Shown here one piece after another: positions 17,326 to 25,633 of a stretch of DNA of 64,000 nucleotides; the first letter of the stretch is position 1; the number at the start of each line of letters is the position of its first letter. A program made the translations under genes and the position numbers. Source of the DNA: JASHVB01 sp035508435 (lineage in GTDB: Bacteria; Pseudomonadota; Alphaproteobacteria; Acetobacterales; Acetobacteraceae); NCBI GenBank assembly GCA_035508435.1, contig DATJNA010000140.1, positions 18,556-82,555 of the forward strand, written 5' to 3'. Under the pieces are notes generated by a model, which saw only the letters and a program-made list of their open reading frames with translations, ran no database searches and had not been told where the DNA came from.

Positions 17326-18108
17326 CTAGTTCGCCACCAGCGCGAGCACGCGCAAGGGACTGCCGGTGCCGCCGGCGATCTTCAGCGGGGCAGTGATCAA
17401 GATCGCGCCCTTGGGCGGCAGCTTGTCGAGATTGGTCAAGCTCGCCAGGCCGAACTTGTTGGCGCCGTGCATCCCCGCGTGGCATGGAAACGGCGGATCG
17501 AAGCGGAAGGCCTGGCCGGCATCGGTACCGACGCACTCGGTGCCGAAGCCAATCACGTCGCGCTCCTTCACCAGGAAGGTCACTGCCTCCGGCGACGGTC
17601 CGGGCGAATGCGCACCGTTGTCGTCGGCATTCAGAAACGCCGCGGCGTCGTTGCGGTGCGACCAGCCGCTGCGCAGCAACACCCAGCTTCCCGCTTCGAT
17701 CTTGCCGTGCTGCGCTTCCCAGGCCTCGATGCCCTGCGGCGTGAGCAGGAAATCGGGGTCGGCGTCGCAGGCGCGGGTGCAGTCGATGACGTTGGCGGGG
17801 GCGACCAGGCGGCGCGCCTCGATCGTATCCAGCGCGTTATGCGGCAGGTCCTTGCCGGTGATCCAATGCACCGGCGCGTCGAAATGCGTGCCGGTATGCT
17901 CGCCGAGCGAGAGATTGCTCCACGCCCAGGCCGGGCCACGATCGTCGTAGTCAGAGATGCGCTCCATCCGGAACGGCGCCGACTGCCCGAACTGTGGCGG
18001 CAGGCTGATGATCGGCGTGGCTGGTTCCAGCGGTTGCGCCAGGTCGATCACCGCCACAGAACCCGAGGCCAATGCCTCCGCCAATGCCGCCAGAACTGCC
18101 GTCGCCAT
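17326..18108 (-). CDS. Cyclase-family metal-dependent hydrolase (kynurenine formamidase-like)
   Basis: A 260-residue protein of the cyclase/KynB family. The metal-binding signature HTGTHFDAPVHW is near residue 90, and a C-terminal DKLPPKGAILITAPLKIAGGTGSP segment is typical. Members hydrolyse amide or lactone bonds, as in N-formylkynurenine. Start 18108 has GGAGAGG 5 bp upstream. It is the most upstream gene of the leftward catabolic cluster. Its company (arylpyruvate oxidoreductase, ring dioxygenase) would suit tryptophan or indole-type substrates, but that is a guess. Confidence 0.88.
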   Translation of the reverse strand: MATAVLAALAEALASGSVAVIDLAQPLEPATPIISLPPQFGQSAPFRMERISDYDDRGPAWAWSNLSLGEHTGTHFDAPVHWITGKDLPHNALDTIEARRLVAPANVIDCTRACDADPDFLLTPQGIEAWEAQHGKIEAGSWVLLRSGWSHRNDAAAFLNADDNGAHSPGPSPEAVTFLVKERDVIGFGTECVGTDAGQAFRFDPPFPCHAGMHGANKFGLASLTNLDKLPPKGAILITAPLKIAGGTGSPLRVLALVAN

Positions 18109-18421
18109 CGCACCTCTCCGTTTCACGGTCCGCCCGCCGGACAGCTTAGACCCAGGTATCTTACGCCTCAACTATGTTCGGGGCACTATGTTCGGGGCGC
18201 GCCACCCTCGCTGTCGGCGCGTGGCACCACACGGCACCGAATTGCCAGCCGATCGCGTGGGGGGTCCATTTTCGACCGCTGCCTACAGGGCTTCGTCCCG
18301 GGCGGTGGGACGTGGCTGCAGATTTGCGTCCGAGCCAGCCGGAACCATCCGGCCAAACTGGTACTGTGTTGCTGGGTCGCTGCGCCCGACCTAATGTCGA
18401 TGCGCCGACCATTGGTTCCAC
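18109..18421. other. Divergent intergenic region with 14-bp tandem duplication
   Basis: There is no supported gene in these 313 bases between the leftward cyclase gene and the rightward FkbM-like gene. ACTATGTTCGGGGC is duplicated exactly, head to tail, at 18171-18184 and 18185-18198. Promoters for both flanking genes must lie here, but no clear -35/-10 pair stands out. The short open frames are not protein-like. Confidence 0.5.
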
Positions 18422-19531
18422 ATGAAGCACGTTATCAGGCCCTACATCGAGCGGATGCTTCGCATCCTTCCGGTCGCCCGGACTGCATTTGCTGAGCGCG
18501 ATGTCCTTGCGGGCAGGCTTCGAGAATTGGAATCCAAGGCCTGCTTTGCCCGCGGTGCCAACGAACATCTGTGTAGCGTTCAGGATCTCAAAGCTTACGA
18601 TCCTCGGGATCTGGAAACGGCAGTTCCGGCAACCAGATCACTCGAGGAACGCATAAGAATTGCAACGCTGTGCCGCGACGCGGATGTGTTGCCCCGCGTC
18701 GTCAATGCCGGCGCGGTCGTACGCGAGCAGGATTTGACGCAGGTGCAGATCATGCATAATGGGATCAAGGTTTTGGCAGGTGGCTATTATGGCGCCTGGA
18801 TGCAGGACCTGATCACACGCTGCGGCGGCGTTCATGAACCTCAGGAAGAGGTACTGTTCGCTGAGATCATGAAGCACCTTCATGACCGTGCGACAATGAT
18901 CGAGTTAGGCGGCTTTTGGAGCTACTATTCGATCTGGTTCCTTACCGGTGGCGGCGACCGGCGTGCGATTGTCGTTGAGCCTGACCCGGCACATCTCGAG
19001 GTCGGTCGCATCAATGCCCGGCTCAACGGATGCCGGCCGGAATTCGTCCAGGCATTTGCAGGCCGCGAATCGACGCCACCATCTTTGTTCGAGACCGACG
19101 AATCGGGCGAGATGTTGCTGCCGTGCGCGTCGGTACCGGAGCTGATGGTTACGCAGAACGTTGACTACCTCGATGTGCTGCATTGTGATGCCCAAGGCGC
19201 AGAGCTCGGTGTTCTTCAGAGCTGCCAGGAGCTCGCCACAGCGGGCCGGCTTGGGTGGCTCGTAGTGTCGACACATTCGCACCATATCAGTGGCGACCCA
19301 CTGACCCATCAACGCTGTCTCGCGCTGCTGGCCCGCAGCGGCGCCACAATCATCGCCGAGCATGATGTGCATGAGTCGTTCAGCGGGGATGGCTTGATCG
19401 TTGCCAGATTCGGTTCAATACCTGAAGGCTGGAAACAGCCAATTATCAGTTACAATCGGTATTCCGAGAGCCTGTTTCGAAACCCGCTATACGACCTGGC
19501 AAGCGCACGATCGGGAACGCACCGACATTGA
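18422..19531 (+). CDS. FkbM-like SAM-dependent methyltransferase
   Basis: A 369-residue protein. A Rossmann-type methyltransferase core begins near residue 150: MIELGGFWSYYSIWFL (motif I), then AIVVEPDPAHLEVGRINARLN (acidic strand 2 end) and VDYLDVLHCDAQGAELGVL (motif IV-like), as in FkbM-family proteins. An N-terminal ~130-residue helical part is unassigned. FkbM enzymes often O-methylate sugars or glycans. The gene is clearly AT-richer and uses more A/T-ending codons than its neighbours, suggesting acquisition. No strong Shine-Dalgarno precedes the ATG. It stands alone in orientation. Confidence 0.75.
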   Translation: MKHVIRPYIERMLRILPVARTAFAERDVLAGRLRELESKACFARGANEHLCSVQDLKAYDPRDLETAVPATRSLEERIRIATLCRDADVLPRVVNAGAVVREQDLTQVQIMHNGIKVLAGGYYGAWMQDLITRCGGVHEPQEEVLFAEIMKHLHDRATMIELGGFWSYYSIWFLTGGGDRRAIVVEPDPAHLEVGRINARLNGCRPEFVQAFAGRESTPPSLFETDESGEMLLPCASVPELMVTQNVDYLDVLHCDAQGAELGVLQSCQELATAGRLGWLVVSTHSHHISGDPLTHQRCLALLARSGATIIAEHDVHESFSGDGLIVARFGSIPEGWKQPIISYNRYSESLFRNPLYDLASARSGTHRH

Positions 19532-19555
19532 CCATGGTGATATTCGTGGCAGCGG

Positions 19556-20281
19556 TCAGCCGGGGATTCGCCCCATCATGACAGCCACGTCGCGCGCCAT
19601 CTCCAACGCTGGTTCCGGCGCCAGCGCAGCGGCGCGATGGAAGGTCCGCTTCGTCTGCCACAGGAAATCGGGGTTCCAGCCAGCGAGTTTCTCGGCCATC
19701 GCCATCGCCTCGACACGCAGCCGGTCATCCGGCACCACGCGGTTCACCATGCCGAGTTCGTAGGCGCGCTGCGGCAGCATGTTCTCGCACAGGGTCAGCA
19801 GCTCGAACGCGACCTTGCGCCCCATCAGATGCACCGCATGCGCGGTCACGGTCGAGGCGGTCAGGCCGGCGCGCAGTTCGGGATAACCGAAGCGGGCGCT
19901 TTCGGCCGCCACCGTCAGGTCGCTGCCCAGTGCCAGGCCGCAGCCGGCGCCCAACGCATAGCCATGCACCGCGGCGATGATCGGCTTGTCTACGCGGGCC
20001 AGCAATTTGGTCAGTGCGATATTGGCATCGCCATGGCTGATCAGGTTCGGCCGGTTCTCGGTGGTGAGGGGACGCGGCACCGAGGTATCCGCCCCCGCAC
20101 AGAATGCCCGCCCCGCGCCGGCCAGGATGACGACCGACACCGAGCGATCCGCCTGGACCGCGATTAACTCATTAGTTAGTGCATGCACCAGCTCGGCATT
20201 CAGCGCGTTCAGTTTCGCCGGTCTGTTCATCGTCAGTACGCGCACCGCGCCGTGGTTCTCCACCAGCACCAGGTCTTCCAT
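19556..20281 (-). CDS. Enoyl-CoA hydratase/isomerase family protein
   Basis: A 241-residue crotonase-fold protein with the oxyanion-hole segments AGAGRAFCAGADT and HGYALGAGCGLALGSDL, followed by ARFGYPELRAGLTAS. The first catalytic Glu (in YPEL) is present. The second usual Glu region reads differently, so the exact reaction is uncertain. A 13-bp gap separates it from the upstream PEP-mutase-family gene, and the two probably form an operon. Convergent with the FkbM-like gene. Confidence 0.9.
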   Translation of the reverse strand: MEDLVLVENHGAVRVLTMNRPAKLNALNAELVHALTNELIAVQADRSVSVVILAGAGRAFCAGADTSVPRPLTTENRPNLISHGDANIALTKLLARVDKPIIAAVHGYALGAGCGLALGSDLTVAAESARFGYPELRAGLTASTVTAHAVHLMGRKVAFELLTLCENMLPQRAYELGMVNRVVPDDRLRVEAMAMAEKLAGWNPDFLWQTKRTFHRAAALAPEPALEMARDVAVMMGRIPG

Positions 20282-20294
20282 GGCCCGCCCCCGT

Positions 20295-21158
20295 TCAGCC
20301 GCCGACGATGAAGCGTTTCGCCTGGGCATCATAATCGCCGTAGCCCAGGATTGTGCGCAGCGCCGCGGGCGCCATGGCACTCGCGGCCTCCGCTTCGCCG
20401 CCGCGCATCGCCGCCAGCCCGGCCTGCATGCCGGCGATCGACGGCGACAGCATGGCGGTGGGATAGGTGCCGATCTTGAAGCCGAGTGCCGCTGCCTCCT
20501 GCTGCGACGGCGTGGCGCGCGGCGCACCCGGCGACAGCACGACGAAGGACGGGCGTCCGGCGGCGGCCTCGATGGCGCGATGGATTTCATTGTCGTCGGC
20601 AGGGGAATCCAGGAACAAGATATCGGCGCCCTCGCGGACGTACATTTCGATGCGGCGGACGGCCTCGTCGATGCCCTGCGTGGGACGGCAATCGGTGCGC
20701 GCCAGGATCAGGATGCCGGAGTCCTTGGCGGCTTCCACCGCGGCGCGGATTTTCATGCGCGCTTCCTCATGCGGCAGGCAGGGCTTGCCGGCGGAGGTCA
20801 GGGCACGCGGCGTGATCTTGTCCTCGATCAGGATCGCGGCGGCGCCGACACGGCCATAGGCGCGCACCGTGCGCTGCACATTCATGGCGTTGCCGTAACC
20901 GTGGTCGCCGTCGGCCAGCACCAGCGTCTCCGGCGCCGCGCCGTGCACCATGTTGAAGGAGTCCATCATCTCGGCGAAGGAGAGCAGGTCGAGATCGGGT
21001 CCGCCCAGGCGGCTTGCCGCGACGCAGGAGCCGGACAGGAACGCGGTCTCGAATCCCGCGGCGGCGGCGAGCCTGGCGCTGATGCCGTCCCACACGGCCG
21101 GCATCACGATGAAGCCGGGCTCGGCCAGCAGGGCACGCAGGCGATCGGGCGGGGTCAT
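20295..21158 (-). CDS. Isocitrate lyase/PEP mutase family protein
   Basis: A 287-residue TIM-barrel protein. It has FLSGSCVAASRLGGPDL near the N-terminus, the Mg-binding ADGDHGYGN loop, an ILIEDK strand and LARTDCRPTQGIDEAVRR. The KxCGH catalytic loop of isocitrate and methylisocitrate lyases is absent; the loop reads PRALTSAGKPCLPHEE. It is therefore nearer the oxaloacetate decarboxylase or carboxyphosphonoenolpyruvate-type branch. It cleaves or rearranges C-C or C-P bonds of small acids. The paired enoyl-CoA hydratase suggests acid catabolism. Confidence 0.88.
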   Translation of the reverse strand: MTPPDRLRALLAEPGFIVMPAVWDGISARLAAAAGFETAFLSGSCVAASRLGGPDLDLLSFAEMMDSFNMVHGAAPETLVLADGDHGYGNAMNVQRTVRAYGRVGAAAILIEDKITPRALTSAGKPCLPHEEARMKIRAAVEAAKDSGILILARTDCRPTQGIDEAVRRIEMYVREGADILFLDSPADDNEIHRAIEAAAGRPSFVVLSPGAPRATPSQQEAAALGFKIGTYPTAMLSPSIAGMQAGLAAMRGGEAEAASAMAPAALRTILGYGDYDAQAKRFIVGG

Positions 21159-21351
21159 GACGTTTCCTTCGATGCGGATTGCCGGGCGCGACGTTAGGCG
21201 GGATTGCGCGGGCGACCAAGCACCCGTTCAGGCTCGGCTCGGTGTCAGCCGCTGACGCGCGACGAACGCCGGGGCCGACGAGAGTGCGCGGAACGCTTGA
21301 CCGCGAGGCGGGCCGGCGCTTCGCTGCGACGACAAACGGGAGGAGCGGACC

Positions 21352-22065
21352 ATGGCGGCAAAGCAACCGGTGGCGATCGTGTTCGACACCTTCGGCACCA
21401 TCGTCGATTGGCGCGGCAGCCTGATCGCGGAGCTGACCGAATTCGGCAAGCAGCGCGGCATCACCGCCGACTGGACCGGCCTGGTGGATGCGTGGCGAGC
21501 CGCGTACCACCCCTCGATGGATCGCGTGCGCAAGGGTGAGCAAGCGTGGACCACGCTCGACAATCTGCATCGCGCATCGCTGGATCATCTGGTGGCGGAG
21601 TTCGGCATCACGGGCCTCACCGAGGCCGACCTTCAGCACATCAACCGGGGCTGGCACCGGCTGAAGCCGTGGCCGGATTCGGTGCCGGGGCTGACCCGCC
21701 TGAAGCGCCGCTACATCATCGGGCCGTTGTCCAATGGCAATGTTTCATTGCTCACCAATATGGCCAAGTTCGCCGGCATCCCATGGGACCTGGTGTTCGG
21801 CTCCGACCTGTTCCACCACTTCAAGCCTGACCCGGAGACCTATCTCGGCGTCGCGCGCTTGCTCGATCTGGAGCCGGGCCAGGTGATGCTGGGGGCGGCG
21901 CACAACAACGACCTGGCCAACGCGCGGAAATGCGGGCTGATGACGGGGTTCTTCGCGCGGCCCTCGGAATATGGGCCTCACCAGAAGCGCGACTTTGCGG
22001 CAGACCAGGACTGGGACGTGGTCGCGGCCGACATCGAGGACATGGCGGCGAAACTGGGCTGCTGA
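21352..22065 (+). CDS. Haloacid dehalogenase type II (HAD superfamily)
   Basis: A 237-residue HAD enzyme of the L-2-haloacid dehalogenase group. Motif I is IVFDTFGTIVDW (nucleophile Asp), motif II is LSNGNVSLL, with the following Lys in HFKPDPETY, and motif III is GAAHNNDLANARKCG. These enzymes replace a C2 halogen with hydroxyl, though many members act on other substrates. GGGAGGAG precedes the ATG. First gene of a three-gene rightward unit with an NTF2-like protein and a GMC oxidoreductase. Confidence 0.9.
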   Translation: MAAKQPVAIVFDTFGTIVDWRGSLIAELTEFGKQRGITADWTGLVDAWRAAYHPSMDRVRKGEQAWTTLDNLHRASLDHLVAEFGITGLTEADLQHINRGWHRLKPWPDSVPGLTRLKRRYIIGPLSNGNVSLLTNMAKFAGIPWDLVFGSDLFHHFKPDPETYLGVARLLDLEPGQVMLGAAHNNDLANARKCGLMTGFFARPSEYGPHQKRDFAADQDWDVVAADIEDMAAKLGC

Positions 22066-22085
22066 AACGACGCACGGAGGGAACC

Positions 22086-22460
22086 ATGGCGTCCGACCTG
22101 CAACAGATCGAGCAAGTGCTGCAAACCTATTTCGACGGCCTATACGAAGGCGACACCGCCAAGCTTGCCCAGGCGTTCCACGAACAGGCGCATCTGTTCT
22201 CGTCCGAGGACAGCAAGCTGGCGGACATGTCGCGCGGGCAGTGGTTCGAACTGATCCGCAGCCGCCCCTCGGCACAAAGCCGTGACCTGCAACGGCGCGA
22301 CTGGGTGGTGCAGATCGACCGCTCCGGCCCGAATACCGCCTTCGCCAAGGTGCACTGCCAGATACCGCCGCGCTACTTCACCGACTACCTGACGCTGGTA
22401 CGGCTGGCGGATGGCTGGAAGGTGATCTCCAAGACCTATCATACCGAGACCAGGCCGTGA
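22086..22460 (+). CDS. NTF2-like (lumazine-binding type) nuclear transport factor 2 family protein
   Basis: A 124-residue alpha+beta barrel protein with the pattern IEQVLQTYFDGLYEGDTAKLAQAF, HLFSSEDSKL and a C-terminal VRLADGWKVISKTYHTE. The family includes small isomerases, dehydratases and binding proteins. The ATG at 22086 has GGAGGG upstream. Its stop overlaps the GTG start of the next gene (GTGA). It may act on or bind the substrate of the following oxidoreductase. Confidence 0.88.
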   Translation: MASDLQQIEQVLQTYFDGLYEGDTAKLAQAFHEQAHLFSSEDSKLADMSRGQWFELIRSRPSAQSRDLQRRDWVVQIDRSGPNTAFAKVHCQIPPRYFTDYLTLVRLADGWKVISKTYHTETRP

Positions 22461-24181
22461 GCATTGCTACCACGGGCTACGACTACATCATCGTCGGCGG
22501 GGGTTCGGCCGGATCGGTGCTGGCCAATCGCCTCTCCGCGCGGATGGCCAACAGGGTGCTTTTGCTTGAAGCCGGGCAGGACACGCCGCACGGCAAGGTG
22601 CCGAAGGAGATTCTCGATTCCTATCCCGGCACTGCCTATCTCAACCCCGGCTTCACCTGGAACAAGCTCAAGGTCACTACCGAAGTCATCCCGCACAACC
22701 GCCCCGACGCGCCGCGCCCGCCGCTGCGCACCTATGAGCAAGCGCGTGTGCTGGGCGGCGGATCGTCGATCAACGGCCAGCTTGCCAATCGCGGTGCGCC
22801 CACCGACTACGATGAGTGGCACGCCCGCGGCGCCGCCGGCTGGAACTGGGACAATGTGCTGCCGTTCTTCAAGAAGGTCGAGCGCGACATGGATTTCGAC
22901 GGCCCGTGGCACGGCAACGAGGGCCGCATCCCGGTGCGCCGCATCTTCCCTGATCTGTGGCCGGAACACGCGAAAGCCGCGGCGGAGACGTTCAAGCAGG
23001 CGGGCTACGAATTCCTGCTCGACCAGAACGCGGAATTCCGCGACGGATATTTCCCGATCACCATCTCGAACGTCTATGAACGCCGGGTGTCGGCGGCGAT
23101 CGGCTATCTCGATCCCGGCACGCGGATGCGCGAGAACCTCACGATCTCCACCGACACCCAGGCGCTGGGGCTGTTGTTCGATGGCGAGCGCTGCAGCGGC
23201 GTGCGTGCGCGCATCGGCGGACGCGAAACGGAATTCCACGGGCGCGAGATCATTCTTTGCTCCGGCGCCATCCACTCCCCGGCACATCTGTTGCGGGCAG
23301 GCATCGGCCCCGCCGGGCATTTGCGCGAGATGGGGATCGAGGTGCGCGCCAACCTGCCCGGCGTCGGGCAGCGGTTGCAGGACCATCCGGCGGTCGCCGT
23401 CGCGGCGTTCATCAAGCCGCATGCGCGCATCATTCACGACTACACGCGGCGGCACATCTATACCGCGCTGCGCTATTCCTCGGGGCTGGACGGCATTCCG
23501 GCAGGCGACATGTTCACCGTCGTTACCAACAAGACATCGTGGCATGCGGTGGGAGAGCAAATCGGGTCGTTCATCATAACCGTGTACAAGACGTATTCGG
23601 AGACGGGGCAGGTGCGGCTGGCATCACGCGATGCGAATGACGAGCCGGTGGTGGAGTTCAATTTGCTGTCCGACCAACGCGACCTGGAGCGCATGATGGA
23701 CGGCGTGCGCCGGTTCGGAGCCATGCATCTGACGCCGGAGATGCGGGCTGTCACCACCGATGCGTTCCCCGCCAGCTACAGCGACAAGGTGCGGCAGGTC
23801 GGCATCATCAACCGCAAGAACAAGCTGCTGACCGACGCGATCGCGCGCCTGCTGGATGGCCCGGAGGGGCTGCGCAGCATGCTGATCCGCAAGCTGATCA
23901 TGGAAGGGGTCACGCTCGAGCAATTGCTGCGCGACGACGAGGCGCTGGAGGCGTTCGTGCGCAAGGCCGCGGTGGGGGTGTGGCACGCGTCGTGTACTTG
24001 CCGCATGGGTGCCGAGGACGATCCGATGGCCGTCACCGATCCGGCCGGGCGGGTGCGCGGGGTGGCGGGACTGCGGGTGGTGGATGCGTCGATCTTCCCG
24101 TGCGTGCCGTGCGCAAACACGAATTTCCCGGTGCTGATGACCGCGGAGAAGTGCGCGGACGCGATTCTGGCGGGGGCATGA
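22457..24181 (+). CDS. GMC-family FAD oxidoreductase
   Basis: A 574-residue flavoenzyme of the choline dehydrogenase/glucose oxidase family. It has the FAD-binding IIVGGGSAGSVLANRL at the N-terminus, GMC signature 1 (RVLGGGSSINGQLANRG), signature 2 (CSGAIHSPAHLLRAGIGP) and the C-terminal catalytic His in WHASCTCRMG, followed by DASIFPCVPCANTNFP. It oxidises an alcohol of unknown identity. It starts with GTG, overlapping the NTF2-like stop as GTGA. Confidence 0.93.
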   Translation: MSIATTGYDYIIVGGGSAGSVLANRLSARMANRVLLLEAGQDTPHGKVPKEILDSYPGTAYLNPGFTWNKLKVTTEVIPHNRPDAPRPPLRTYEQARVLGGGSSINGQLANRGAPTDYDEWHARGAAGWNWDNVLPFFKKVERDMDFDGPWHGNEGRIPVRRIFPDLWPEHAKAAAETFKQAGYEFLLDQNAEFRDGYFPITISNVYERRVSAAIGYLDPGTRMRENLTISTDTQALGLLFDGERCSGVRARIGGRETEFHGREIILCSGAIHSPAHLLRAGIGPAGHLREMGIEVRANLPGVGQRLQDHPAVAVAAFIKPHARIIHDYTRRHIYTALRYSSGLDGIPAGDMFTVVTNKTSWHAVGEQIGSFIITVYKTYSETGQVRLASRDANDEPVVEFNLLSDQRDLERMMDGVRRFGAMHLTPEMRAVTTDAFPASYSDKVRQVGIINRKNKLLTDAIARLLDGPEGLRSMLIRKLIMEGVTLEQLLRDDEALEAFVRKAAVGVWHASCTCRMGAEDDPMAVTDPAGRVRGVAGLRVVDASIFPCVPCANTNFPVLMTAEKCADAILAGA

Positions 24182-24280
24182 CGGCGGCGCCGGGCTGGCG
24201 CTGAACCGATCGGTGACGTCGCAGGGTGCGGTCCCGCGCGTCAAGCATGGGATGTGCGTGCAAGGAGCTTCAGGCTGCCC

Positions 24281-24310
24281 TTGAGTATGCGCATGGTTCA
24301 TGCGCATATA
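24281..24310 (+). promoter_or_regulatory. ccdAB promoter with overlapping operator palindrome
   Basis: A perfect inverted repeat has 10-bp arms: TATGCGCATG at 24286-24295, spacer GTT, CATGCGCATA at 24299-24308. It starts 53 bp before the ccdA ATG. It lies between and over a plausible -35 (TTGAGT, 24281-24286) and -10 (CATATA, 24305-24310) with 18-bp spacing. This is the expected place for autorepression by the CcdA-CcdB complex. Confidence 0.7.
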
Positions 24311-24338
24311 TTGGCGGCGACTGCCTCTCGGAGGTCAC

Positions 24339-24605
24339 ATGGCAAAGTCCGTCGCCGTCCCGCGCGACCCTGGCCCTACCCGACCGGTGCGGAGGGCGGC
24401 CAATGTCACCCTTCCCGAGCCACTGCTACGGGAAGCCAAGGCGTTGGGCGTGTCGCTGTCGCAGGCCTGCGAGCGTGGGCTCACCGAGAGCGTCGCCGAG
24501 GCGCGCGCACAGGCCTGGCTGGCGGAGAACCGCGCCGCGATCGACGCGTGGAACGAGTATGTCGAGCAAAATTGCGTGCCGCTGGGCGAGTTCCGTCAGT
24601 TCTGA
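24339..24605 (+). CDS. ccdA: CcdA-type antitoxin
   Basis: An 88-residue protein. The N-terminal ribbon-helix-helix region (RRAANVTLPEPLLREAKALGV) binds DNA. The C-terminal part, AWLAENRAAIDAWNEYVEQN and a short tail, matches the intrinsically disordered CcdA segment that wraps the CcdB gyrase poison. GGAGG lies 4-5 bp before the ATG at 24339. The stop overlaps the ccdB start as TGATG, giving translational coupling. Confidence 0.9.
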   Translation: MAKSVAVPRDPGPTRPVRRAANVTLPEPLLREAKALGVSLSQACERGLTESVAEARAQAWLAENRAAIDAWNEYVEQNCVPLGEFRQF

Positions 24606-24910
24606 TGGCGCGGCTCGACGTCTATCGCAGCCCGGGCCGCTCGGGCCAGGGTTACGTCGTGGACGTGCAAGCGGATTTGCTCTCGGGGCTGGCAACCCGA
24701 GTGGTGGTGCCGCTGCTGCCAGCGGGGAGTCTGCAAGCGGCGGCGCGGGATCTGAATCCGGTCTTCGATATCGCAGGGCAGCCGCATGTCCTGGTGACGC
24801 AAGCCATCGCGACCGTGCCGCGACGGGAGCTGAAGCAGCCGATCGCGTCGCTTTTGCATCGGCACGACGTCATCCTGCGGGCGCTCGATATTCTGCTGAG
24901 CGGGTTATGA
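24605..24910 (+). CDS. ccdB: CcdB-type gyrase-poison toxin
   Basis: A 101-residue protein starting MARLDVYRS and ending ALDILLSGL. It has the CcdB core pattern: N-terminal strand, GYVVDVQADLLSGLATRVVVPLLP, then LNPVFDIAGQPHVLVTQAIATVPRREL, and a C-terminal helix. E. coli CcdB, also 101 residues, traps DNA gyrase. The frame is intact, so the module could be functional. Next to it lies a decayed restriction-modification locus, a common neighbourhood for addiction modules. Confidence 0.9.
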   Translation: MARLDVYRSPGRSGQGYVVDVQADLLSGLATRVVVPLLPAGSLQAAARDLNPVFDIAGQPHVLVTQAIATVPRRELKQPIASLLHRHDVILRALDILLSGL

Positions 24911-25074
24911 CCGCGCGTTGCGCCGGCGACCAGCACCCGCCGAAGCCGATTGCGTGTTCGGCGTAAACAGCCGGCACGGCTGAGCCGACCCGGAGACGAA
25001 TGCGTGTAAATGCTTGCCTCGCACGCCTGCCCTGTGCAACTGGCGATTGTCGGGGAGACAATGGATTCGTAACG

Positions 25075-25560
25075 ATGGCCAGGGCGGCACGCAGCAAGCA
25101 AGAGCCAAACGAAGCCGCCGGCACGCGGCGTTACCAACACCGGCAGGATGCCACCGCGAGGCCCGGAATCGGCGCCGCGCCGCGCTTCAAGCCAAAGGCC
25201 CCGCCGGTGAGCTATCGTTGCGACTCAAGCCTCACCCCCGCGCTGGACTGGGACAGCAACCCGGCGCGCGAGACCGCCTCCTTCCTGCTGCGCTGCATCG
25301 AGGACGCCGCTGCCCTGCCGGCGCCGCACGAATATTCGGGCCCGCGTGAACCGACCGGCGCCGACGGCGCGGCGCTGCTGCGCATCGGCGGCTTGCAGGA
25401 TGCGGTGGCGGCGCTGAAGCGCATGCAGACGCCGTTCCTCGACCGGGCCGGCAAGGTCGAGCGGCACAGCTTCGACGTGCCCACCCTGCCGTTGTTCGTG
25501 CACGAGCGGCTGTCCACCGTGGCGATCATCAAGACGCTGGAGGATCATCGCAAGCGGCCG
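25075..25560 (+). pseudogene. Type III restriction-modification methyltransferase (Mod), N-terminal remnant
   Basis: From the ATG at 25075 the frame encodes about 160 residues like the N-terminus of type III-like site-specific DNA methyltransferases: RPGIGAAPRFKPKAPPVSYR, YRCDSSLTPALDWDSNPARE, then SFDVPTLPLFVHERLSTVAI. In intact proteins this precedes the SAM-binding and DPPY catalytic region by a few dozen residues. Here homology stops at about 25560, and no methylase motif follows. The remaining several hundred codons of mod and the start of res are missing. Identification is from remembered family sequence and should be confirmed by alignment. Confidence 0.7.
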
Positions 25561-25570
25561 CTCCGCCGCA

Positions 25571-25612
25571 TCCGTGTTCATCTGTGCCCATCTATGTTCA
25601 TCTGTGTTAAAC
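25571..25612 (+). repeat. Dispersed TGTTCATCTGTG repeat at the mod/res junction
   Basis: TGTTCATCTGTG occurs twice (25575-25586 and 25595-25606) within a lower-GC segment ending GTTAAACC. This is a short repeat type seen between genes in many bacterial genomes (from memory). It separates the Mod-like from the Res-like fragment and coincides with the change of reading frame. Confidence 0.6.
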
Positions 25613-25633
25613 CTTTCTTCCATCCCAGCCTGG

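Noticed and set aside
18161..18568. A 135-codon leftward open frame upstream of the FkbM-like gene
   Set aside because: Overlaps the start of the FkbM-like gene, has no ribosome-binding site and no recognisable sequence features.
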